Notes under the pieces: generated by a model
The model's input: the letters and a program-made list of their open reading frames with translations, nothing else
What the model was told of the DNA's origin: nothing
Databases searched by the model: none
DNA from: Ophiocordyceps camponoti-saundersi (nom. inval.)
Lineage: Eukaryota > Ascomycota > Sordariomycetes > Hypocreales > Ophiocordycipitaceae
Direction of reading: 5' to 3'
Assembly: GCA_003339415.1 (NCBI GenBank)
Contig: PDHQ01000007.1
Span: 124,001-188,000, forward strand
DNA: 64,000 nt
Shown: positions 55,111 to 64,000 of the stretch, piece by piece
How the letters are laid out: each line of letters begins with the position of its first letter
Position numbering within the stretch: the stretch's first letter is position 1
Position numbers and translations under genes: made by a program

Positions 55111-56242
55111 TGTGTCGACTGATAGTTGATGAGTGTGAGTTGCTTGGTATTGTTGGAGGAAGCTGGCGCGATTGAGGAGGGAAGAAGAAGAGAAAGAGGA
55201 GGAGGAGGAAGAAGAAGAAGATGGTGATGATGGTGTTGGTACCTAGGAGGTGGGGAAGCGGGCGGACGAGGGGCCGGGCAGGCTCAGCTCACGCGACCAC
55301 TGGATACGGCAGTTCAGGGGGGGGGGGCTAAAAACCTTGAGCAGGTTACAGGGCGCTGTGGTGCTCGAGCCAGAGAGGCTACCACCACTGGGCGAGAAGG
55401 CAAGCAAGGGGGGGGATCAAGGAAAAAATGTGCATATGTATGTATGTATGTCGTTTAACGGAGACACAGGTAGTAACGAAGCTCTAGCTAAGCTACCTAC
55501 CTGCCTACTTCCTACTAACTGAGTGCCTGCCTGCCTATGTACATACATCGGTGGTAGACAGGAATGGTAATGGGCCAATGGCAAAACCCGACGTCAACCG
55601 CGAGCAGGACGAGGCTGTGAGGCGTTTCTCGCTGTGCCCTGGAATGGCGGGGTTGCCTTTTGGCAAGGAACCACTCTATTGTCGTTGCAGGCATGCACAG
55701 ATGTAGACGCTACATACTGTATATACGCACAGGGCTAATGGCTGCTTTTGCACGGGTCCAACTGTCTGCTAAATGCGCGCTGGGTAAGAACAGATGGGGC
55801 TATTAGCGGGCAGATATTAGCGTTAGTGAACGGTCGCATGTCAAAGTAAGAATGTATCGACTACTTTAACCCCGCAAATGCCCGTCGCCAATGACGCAGG
55901 TACCCACAAGTTGCTACTCGTTTCCTTCGCAAAGGTTCCATCTCTCCTTTGGGGAGAAGGAAGGAGGGAAAGCAAAAAAAAAAAAAACACACTCACTCAC
56001 AGTCACACCCACCTACACACACACACATTTTATACCTATACACACACACTCACACTCACTCACACACCTCACAGCGAAAGCCCTTCCTCCCAACCCTCTC
56101 CACTTACAACAAGACGCTCTTAAAAAAAAAGAAGCTTCGGTCTGCCTCGGTCTGCCTGTATCGTCGTGGTGGCTCCGCTCTTAGCCTCGTCGGCCAGCCT
56201 CGTCGATATCCGCGGCTTGGCCGCGTCCACTCCTTCTTGGCG
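55111..56242. other. Divergent promoter region of the DJ-1 gene and tsc1
   Basis: 1.1 kb: GAA/GGA repeats just upstream of the DJ-1 gene, a 9-nt G run (55318-55327), a short GTAT repeat (55437-55450), CA runs (55985-56070) in the tsc1 leader. No gene recognised. Confidence 0.55.
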
Positions 56243-59200
56243 ATGGCTTCACCTGGGTAAGTCCGACTTTTCTCCTCCCGACTTGTCCACTGATCATCAA
56301 CGCTGACCGTGCTTGCTTTCTCTCCGCAGCTCCCTCAAGCATCTCTCCAAGGTCATCATTGCCTCCGTCACACAGCCTGCGCTGCCGTTGCCTGATAATA
56401 CTCTCGATGCCATCGCCGTTTACCTTGAGCAACACGAAAAGCATGACAGCGCCGATTCGGAACGCCTCCAGGATGAGCTCTCGACCATCTTCGAGAAGCA
56501 CGTCAAGGGAAACCTTACCGCGTCGGCACCATGGATGGCCGTCGTTTGGCGGCTACTGCCCGCCCTACCGACCTCCGATCGCATCTGGCCTTGGTTCGAG
56601 TCCTGCAAGGGTCTCCTTGACAGAACTGGAATCGTCCTCGACGAAGTCATCGCCGCCCTTGTCCAACTTATCGAGCACTACCAGCCGAGCTCCGAAGAGG
56701 ACGGCTTGGTCACGAATCCAATCATCGACGTCCTCTTGTCCATATCCATCACTCGCCTCTATCCCGCTCTGTCTCAAGGGAACACGAGTCACGAGTACAA
56801 CGACAAAATTGTCCGGCGAGCCCTGAAATCCTTCGGCAAGAAGAGACCCAAGGTAGGATCCGGTTCCTTGAGACGCACGCCACGTACGACGCTGACCTTG
56901 TGGCTAGGAATTCTTCACGTCCGTCGACGCTTACTTTGTCAGAAAGCAGCATCGTCACGCAAGCCTGAGGTTGTTGTGCGACTTTATCCACGAAAAGCCT
57001 CCCCATCTGCACGAGATTCTCCATACGTCCATCTTCCCCAACTTGCTCGCTTGCCTCCAGCTCGACGCATCGACTACCGTAGTTTCCTCGGCCTTGACCG
57101 TTCTCATCATGCTGCTGCCTCACATGCCCAACTCTGTCGTGCCTCACCTACCGACGCTCTTCAACATCTATGCGCGCCTGCTCTTTTGGGACCGGGACAG
57201 ATCGAGGGCGACAGAAACTTTGGCTGACGACACCGTTCCGCAGTTTCGCGGCTGGGAAGCTTGCACCTACGATGCCGAGATGGACGACTTCGATGTGCCG
57301 CAGCTGGCCAACTACTACACCATTCTCTACGGTCTTTACCCCATAAACTTTATGGACTACATCCGCAAGCCACAGCGGTACTTGCGTCACGCTAACATCC
57401 CCAACTCCGACGACATCGAAGTTCAGCCCACGGAGATTAGGCATCGATCGGAGCGCTTCAGGCGCTGTCATCTCCTCCACTCAAACTTTTACACCATGAC
57501 CATCGACTCAGAGAAGACCGACAACAGCCGCTGGATCAAAAGCGAGGCGGCTGAGGTCTTGGTCGCCTGCACGGAACTTTATTGCCCTGCCGATTTACGT
57601 GACTTGCATCGCCGCGACGCACCGCCGCCCATGCCGGGGTCGGCCGTCGACGACAGACCTGAGAAGGACGTGAACGAGCCGGCGCCCTGGGTCACAGCAG
57701 AGGGATCGCGAGGCAGCTGGCGAAACTCGCAGCTCACGAGCACCGACTCGGAGGCCGAGGCGAGCAATCCGCCGCCCCAAGCGATGATGCGCCGCCGCGT
57801 CTCTCATCCGAGCCAAGCCGAATGCCGTAGCGTCGCCGACCAGGGTCAGGCAGCGGACAGCCCGGCGATGGCGGCGCAGTCGACGCACTCCCCATCATCT
57901 CAGAGCCAGCTGCAGGACCTGATTCGTTCCAACAAGGTCATCAAGTCGGGCCTGCACCAGTCGCTGGCCAACGACAGCGTCCCGTCACTGTCCCTGAGCC
58001 AGCAGGAGCCGGCGACGCAAATGGCGACGACGGCGCCACGGCCGACGGCGAATTCGCCCCCGGGCACGACTGTCCTCGGCACTCAACTGGCCAACCTGCA
58101 GCGACGCGTGCTCATGCTGGAAAACGATCTGAGTTTCGAGAGATATGTCAAGCAGCAGCACATGGCCCACATCGGCGAGCTGCGGCGGCGACAGATGGTC
58201 GAGGCCGCTTCGGAGGCGGAGACGCAGAACCTCATCATGCTGAATCGCAACCTCAAAAGCCGGTGCGAAGAGGCGAAAAAGGCGGAAAGGCAGATTCTGA
58301 AGGAGTCGGAGAAGAGCCGAGCCTTGGCGAAGAAATGGGAGGCCGACCTGGCCGGCAAACTCAAGCTTTTGCGGGACGAGTCGAAAAGAGCCGGGGCGGA
58401 GCTCGACGCCCTCCGACGGCAGCTGGAGGAGTCTGTAGGAGAGTGCGAAAAGCTTCGCAAACTGGTGTGCGACGGCGAGGTCAAGGAGTTGAATCTGCAG
58501 CAAAGCATGCAATCGGTCGAGATACAGAAGGCCGAGGTGGACCGGCTGAGAGAGCAGGTCGAGGAGCTCACCAAGTCGGGTCACGACCAGCATTCGCGGG
58601 AGGTGGAACGACAGGCGGCCCTGCGCTCGGCGGCGGCGGCCGAGGCCAAGGTGGAATCGATGAGAATGGAACTGGCAGCAAGTAAGCACGATGGCGAGCG
58701 AGAGAGGGACCTTCTCCGGGACCAGGTAACAGAACTCAAGGTGCAGCTCGCTGAGGCGCAGGAAGAACGGGCTCGACCGGGGTCCAACTCGAACCTGGCG
58801 ATGGAGAGCGCCTTTGCGGCGAGCCGGGCCAAGCAGGCGGAGCTACAGAAGCAGTACAATTTGCTGCTGCGCAAGTACACGGCGCTTCAGTCGTCGCTGC
58901 TGGACATGCAGTCTGAGGCGGCGGCGGCAGCGGCGGCGGCGGCGGCAGCCTCGGCGATTACAGCTACGGCTACGGCGACGAGAGGGCCAAGAGGGCAAGA
59001 GGCGACGGACCCGTCAGAGAGCGAGGGTCAGCCCTTGTCTCCAGTCAGGTCGGAGGCAACGACGACATACAACAATAGCAGGGCACCGCGACCTGTGTCG
59101 TATGCGGGCGTGCCGACGTCGGCAAGCGCGGCGGAGGGGTCAGTGTCGAGCGAGCGACACTTTGGCGGTAAGTCGACGAGCGAGAGCGAATGAAGCGCAG

Positions 59201-59353
59201 CGGCGTGGCTGACGAATGGACGTGGCGGCAGGCCGGCTGCATAGCCGGAGTCGCAAAGAGGCGCGGGACAAGGGCGGCAAGGAAGAGGGGAGCGGCAAGA
59301 CGAAGAAGGAGAAGAAGCCATCGGGATTGAGGGGTATCAGGGGGTTTGTGTGA
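56243..59353 (+). CDS. tsc1: Tsc1/hamartin
   Basis: Partner and stabiliser of the Tsc2 Rheb-GAP, which restrains TORC1 and, in fission yeast, controls amino-acid uptake. Exons 56243-56256, 56330-56852, 56908-59167 and 59232-59353 (introns 73, 55 and 64 nt) give 972 residues. The N-terminal helical-repeat core (about 1-430) includes LLCDFIHEKPPHLHEILHTS, MLLPHMPNSVVPHLPTLFNIYARLLFWDR and YTILYGLYPINFMDYIRKP, the hamartin hallmark. A Ser/Pro-rich linker (430-565) precedes a long coiled coil (about 571-800), then poly-Ala from a GCG/GGC repeat (58917-58956) and a basic tail ending GLRGIRGFV, a terminal motif I recall from fungal Tsc1. The start exon has only 14 nt, ATG at 56243 with good context (GGCGATGGC). 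Confidence 0.93.
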
Positions 59354-61655
59354 TGAGGATGGATACGTCGTTGATGATGATGATGATGATGATGGAGATG
59401 GAGATGGAGATGGGATGACGGAGAGGGTGATGGCGACGGTGATGGTGATGGTGTTGATGGTGATGGTGCTGATGATGACGATGACGATGATGTCGATGTC
59501 GACGTCGATGTCGATGACGTTGACGTTGACGATGATGATGTTGATGAAGAGGCATACGCATGAACATGATGCATACAAACATACAGGTGCTAGGTAGGTG
59601 CATACACAGAGTCGTAGGTTCTACATACCAAGATGAGTACAGGTAGGCTCATGGTCCTCTCGACTGCCAAGGTCAAAGTGAAGGGTGGAAGATCAATGAA
59701 TGAATGAATGTATGGATGGCCCGTCCTCGGAGGAAACAAAGACGCGTTACAGACAGTATCAGAAGCAGTCTCGGCCAACGGAGAGGGTTGTCTTTGGATG
59801 GAAAGATGGGTAGGAAATTCGGTCGGTCCGGTTGTCTTGTGTGTGTGTATCTTGTTGCAGATACGGATAGACATGCGGAGAGAAGAAGAGAGACAGGCAA
59901 GATGGTGGGATGCATGAATAATAATTATACAATACGGATTACAAAGATACGAAGGCATACATATGATGCTTCGGATACGATGTTTACCTGGTAGGTCAAC
60001 ATACATACATACAATGTGTAGAGATCGATCGGGAGATGAGTTTTATATTCTGCCCGGATTCCTGACTTGTATGTTGAATGTATACCTAGCTTCATGGTAT
60101 TCGGATGTATCCGTAGGTGTTCGTTACCGTACATATATACATACATACATACATACATATAGCGCCAAGTTCCAAGGCTCATGGAGACTGGAGTCATGGA
60201 TAGGTGTGTGAGGGTCAGGGTGAGGGTGAGAGTGTGAGTGTGTGCATGCCAGCGGAGCCGAAAAATGCCACGGTCGTATATATTCGCGCGTAGTATCCGT
60301 ATGTATGTACGGATATTATACGGATATTGTACGGATATGTATGTATGTATGTATGTGTCTTGCATTTAATTTGTTCATGCTCGTACAAGTGTTGGGGGGT
60401 GGGTTGTTTTTATCTTTGTTGGGATCTTATGAATGAGAGAAGAGAGAGAGAAGAGAGAAAGTATCCGCATGTTTCGGCGAATACGACGATGAGAACTTGC
60501 TCGGCCCTTGTCATTGTGGGTTGGGAGGAAAACTGGGGTGATATAGATGGGGAGTGGATGCGAGGCGATCCCCGGAGCGGAGGGGGTGAAAGGAGGAGAG
60601 TGAAGAAGGAGGAGGAGGAGGAGGAGGAGGAGGAAGAGGAGAAGAAGCAAGAGACTGAGAGGGCCCCGTTCATGCTCGTATTTTTGATAGACCCTGCTTA
60701 TTAGATGCCATTCGTCGACTCGTGCCTGGCTGGGCCGAGCTGGTGGCCCCGAGACAACAAGGTCCCTCCCGTCCAGTTAGTCTGTCCCCTATTCCCCCCT
60801 ATCCCTATTTCGGGGTGCTGTTTGTTTGTTGTTTCCCGTGTCCCGTCCGGGGAGGCGTCCGCGGAAAGGGGGCACCTCAGAAACTACACTGCCGCACACA
60901 CGCGGACACACACACACACACGCACATGCATTCACTTACATTGTGCAGACAGACAGACAGACGGACGGACGGACACAGAAACAGGGTCAGTTAGGTAGAC
61001 AGACAGTCACATACACTCAGACTGGCAGACAGAATACATACATACATACATACGCACACGCCCCCCTTCCCCCCAAAAGCCAGAGCACTTGCACGGAGTG
61101 TGTGTGTCTCCGTTTGTATGTACGCCCGTATACGGCCCTGTCTCGTACGGCCACCCCCCCAACTCTCGTCTTCCTGCCGCCACACAATGCCAATGAAAAT
61201 GTTTTCCCTGGAGCCGCCGGGATGCCAGCTTATTGTGTACCTGTATGTACAATGTATGTGCAGCTTACGTCCGTACATGTAACCTCGTTTTCCTCCTCCT
61301 CCTCCATCTCTTCTTCTTCTTCTACTTCCCCTTTTCTTTCTTTTCTTTCTCTGTAGCCAGAGTGAGAGAAAATCTTCTTCTTCTCCTCCTCCTCCTCCTC
61401 CTCTTCATTATCCCACACTCCTTGTCTTCCTCTTTCATCTACTCCAGTAGAATAGAATCACTCTTTTACTATTTGGTGTCTAGAGGGCTTTTTTGGCATC
61501 TCTTCCCCCCCCTTCTCTCTAGAACCTATCATCCTCACCTTCGTTTACAATAACAAAGCTCTCATTTGAGATAGCAGACGACGACGACGGACAACGAAGG
61601 CTTTCTTCTTCTCTCTTTAAATACAAAGAAAGGAAGGAAACCTTATTCTCCCATC
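59354..61655. other. 2.3-kb repeat-rich intergenic block
   Basis: GAT/GATGTC-type repeats directly after the tsc1 stop (59370-59550), TATG/CATA microsatellites, CA and GACA/GACG runs (60895-60975), CTC/TCC runs and six TACGGATA 8-mers, three of them within 30 bp. No gene recognised. Confidence 0.6.
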
Positions 61656-63145
61656 ATGCCTTTCTCTACCGCTCAGATCGTCACTTTGGCTACGGCCGTG
61701 TCGACGGCTTCCGCTCACTTCAGGGGCTTCAACTATGGAAACTTGAAGGGGACGGTGCCCAAGACGCAGACGGATTTCGAGAATGAGTTTACCGCTGCTT
61801 CTACTCTGGCGGGGACGGATGGCAAGTTTACCAGTGCTCGTCTCTATACCATGGTGGTATGTTTCTCTTCCAAAACTCCCCACTCCTTTTCGAAGTGACT
61901 TTGTATGCCATGCCGTAGTAATGGCCGCTTCTTTTTTTTTTTTTTTTTGCTGACGATCAAATTCGTTCTGTGTTCCATAGCAAGGAGGTACCGCCAACGA
62001 ACCCATCTCGGCCATTCCCGCTGCCATCAAGTGCAAGACGAGCCTGCTCTTGGGTCTCTGGGCTTCCGCCGGCGACGCAGCTTTCGAGAACGAGATTGAG
62101 GCCTTGAAAAAGACTACGCATCAGTACTGTAGCCAGCTCGATGGGCTCGTGGCCGGCATCTCCGTCGGAAGCGAGGATCTTTACCGCGAGACGCCGACCG
62201 GTCATCAGAACAAGGAGTACGCCGGCACGACGCCGACGAACCTCGTCAAATATATCCGCAAGACGAGGGAGGCCGTCAAGGGAACCTGTCTGGAGCAGGC
62301 TCCCATCGGTCACGTAGATACGTGGACGGCCTACGCCAACTCGTCCAACGAGATCGTCATCCCCGAACTCGACTGGCTCGGCGTCGACGAGTACCCCTAC
62401 TACGAGTTCCAGAAGCCAAATTCCATCGACAAGTCGCCTCAGCTGTTCCAGGCTGCCGTCGGGGAGGTGCAGAACGCCATCGACAGGCTGGGCAAGAAGC
62501 AGGAGATTTGGATCACGGAGATGGGCTGGCCTCTTCAGGGCAAGACCACGGGCCAGGCTGAGGCGTCGAAGAAGAACGCTGAGTGGTATTGGAAGCACGT
62601 CGCCTGCCCCACCTTTGAGAAGACCAACGTCTGGTACTATACCCTTCAGGACGGTGATGGTGCCAACAGGCCTGATCCTAGCTTCGGGCTTGTCAATGAG
62701 TTGGGCGGAAAGCCGCTTATTGACCTCTCGTGCAGCGCCAAGAAGGACTCGCGCGATGAGGAGGATAAGAAGACGGACGGTGGGAAGTCTGCCTCTGGCT
62801 CTGGGGACAAGAACAAGGCTGGCTCTGGGAAGGGTGAGGAGGATGAGGCTGATTCCGGGAACGAGGTCGACACCGGCTCCAGCTCCGGCAAAGGCAAAGG
62901 CAAAGGCCAAGGCTCCGACATTGGCTACGGCTCGGGCTCGGGTCCCGCCTCTGGTCAAGATTCCGGGTCTGAGTCTGGCCCCAGCTCTGGTTCCGAGTCT
63001 GGGTCTGGCACTGGCTCCGGTTCTGACTATGGCTCCGGCTCCGGCTCCGGCTCTGGCTCCGGCTCTGGCTCCGGCTCTGGCTCCTCTTCCGACTATGGCT
63101 CAAAGTCTGGCTCGGGCTCGGGCTCGGGCTCCAGCTCTGGCTCCA

Positions 63146-63188
<43 letters not shown>

Positions 63189-63402
63189 CTCCGGCTCCAA
63201 CCCTGGCTCCGGCTCCAAACCCGGCCCGGCCGTCAACCCTCCCGTGAACCCCTACCCCGCCGGCGGCTCCAACTCCAGCGCCAACGGCAACCAAGGGAGC
63301 GGACATTCCAGCCCCTCCACCGTCGCCCAGGCGGCCGGAAGCCAGCTCAACTCGCTGGGGGCCGCTGCCGTCGCGCTCGTCCTTGCCGTCGCCATTCTGT
63401 AA
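61656..63402 (+). CDS. eglC: GPI-anchored GH17 glucan endo-1,3-beta-glucosidase (EglC-like)
   Basis: Wall-remodelling beta-1,3-glucanase. Exons 61656-61856 and 61981-63402 flank a 124-nt intron with a long T run and CTGAC branch box; 540 residues result. A signal peptide (about 1-20, ending STASA) precedes [11 protein letters not shown]17 catalytic residues are visible: acid/base E132 in [11 protein letters not shown] and nucleophile E247 in WITEMGWP. The catalytic module ends near residue 300. A linker of about 150 residues, mostly Ser-Gly pairs with some Asp/Lys at its start, follows, then a Pro/Asn-rich stretch. The C-terminus [13 protein letters not shown] is a GPI-attachment signal. The Ser-Gly DNA (about 62930-63200) is a degenerate GGCTCC/GGCTCT hexamer repeat and is probably length-variable. 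Confidence 0.95.
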
Positions 63403-63918
63403 AACTAAAACCAAGTTTTGAATTGTTTTTTTTGTTTTTTTCTTTCCTTTCTGGGAGGAAGGGGCGAGTCTTTTACATTTTGTGTATATATGGACAAATT
63501 TATTCACCTGGCATAAGATGAAGCAGAGGATGAAGAAGAAGAAGAAGAGGAGTAAGCAGAAGAAAGGGGGCGTAAAAAGAAACGACGCTGTCTAAACTCA
63601 AAGCCTTGCTCGGCGATGGTTGCATTGTCGGTGTTTCCGGAGCCGCGTTAGTAGTTGACTTCCTGTCTACCATGCTACTCGGCAAACTCTCGCGCGCTTT
63701 CACGGTACAGTCATATCATCATCAATCGCCCCCCATGTCACATCTTCAGCCTGGAACGGACCGCAGTAGCCGTGACACGGTAAGCCGCAAAGATGAGCCC
63801 CAGGGTAGGTGAGTTTTTTCTAATCCTTGGCTTTATTTTCGTCGTCTTTCGCTCTCTAGCCACCTCATCCATCCTCTCGCTTCGATCGTCACGTCCTTCT
63901 ACCGCTCAATTGTCAGCG
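63403..63918. other. Short intergenic before the last partial gene
   Basis: 516 bp: T-rich 3' UTR of the glucanase gene, a GAA run near 63530-63550, then presumed promoter of the gene starting at 63919. Confidence 0.5.
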
Positions 63919-64000
63919 ATGCGACTCAATATACATATCTTGGCAGTGGCGGCTTCACTGCTCACCGTGTCCGTGGCGCATGGCGTTCACAGCCTCAGTC
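63919..64000 (+). CDS. Secreted protein, N-terminus only (cut by window edge)
   Basis: Open frame of 27 codons to the window end. MRLNIHILAVAASLLTVSVAHG has a positive residue, a hydrophobic core and a probable cleavage after VAHG or SVA, as in a signal peptide. The context TCAGCGATGC is acceptable. The product is unknown. Confidence 0.5.
   Translation, partial: MRLNIHILAVAASLLTVSVAHGVHSLS

Noticed and set aside
61957..62958. 333-codon open frame antisense to the GH17 gene
   Set aside because: Shadow frame lacking any recognised domain.

Overview
This window is nuclear chromosomal DNA from a filamentous ascomycete (Pezizomycotina, most likely Sordariomycetes). The genes are split by short GT-AG introns (48 to 186 nt), many with a CTRAC branch box close to the acceptor. 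Several genes are typical of this group: a two-GATA-finger SreA-type iron repressor, a COMPASS SPRY subunit (Bre2/CclA), a fungal Tsc1, a GPI-type GH17 glucanase, and an arginine-specific carbamoyl-phosphate synthase small subunit preceded by an arginine attenuator peptide uORF. I cannot name the species. Exon boundaries were worked out by hand from splice signals, reading frame and recalled family patterns; no alignment was run.

Layout, left to right. 1-10.7 kb is gene dense: the 5' part of an ACS-family MFS transporter, a small conserved protein, SreA, Bre2/CclA (divergent from SreA across 1.3 kb), a one-TM conserved protein and Nse1 of the SMC5/6 complex. 10.7-12.4 kb is an AT-rich island with a 444-bp element bounded by 90-bp terminal inverted repeats. 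12.4-16.6 kb has a Clr2-like silencing factor, whose first intron contains 53 consecutive C, and a cysteine-rich zinc-ribbon protein. 16.6-21.0 kb is gene-free and microsatellite rich. 21.0-26.6 kb has an F-box/WD40/UIM protein (Ufo1-like) and a large secreted Ser/Pro/Thr-rich protein. 26.6-32.9 kb is a second gene-free block full of tetranucleotide repeats. 32.9-45.5 kb has a membrane aspartic-protease-like protein lacking one catalytic Asp, the diflavin reductase Tah18, a two-RRM protein, an Arf-GAP and the ETF beta subunit. 45.5-48.2 kb is repetitive and contains the only assembly gap (9 N) beside 97 consecutive G. 48.2-59.4 kb has the CPA1 leader uORF and CPA1, a SAP-RRM Acinus-like protein, a DJ-1/PfpI protein and Tsc1. 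59.4-61.7 kb is repetitive. 61.7-64 kb has the GH17 glucanase and the start of another secreted protein.

Functional themes: several genes act in chromatin (Bre2, Clr2, Nse1), nutrient and iron signalling (SreA, Tsc1, CPA1 with its attenuator) and redox or electron transfer (Tah18, ETF beta). These are ordinary neighbours on a fungal chromosome; no biosynthetic cluster, CRISPR array, tRNA or rRNA gene was recognised.

The most interesting items are: (1) the arginine attenuator uORF, split by two introns; (2) an 8-mer, TACGGATA, present in at least 27 exact copies, all outside coding exons; (3) the long-TIR element with a possible 6-bp target duplication; (4) the membrane protease homologue with Ser in place of the first catalytic Asp; (5) extreme C/G homopolymers, one inside an intron of a silencing gene.
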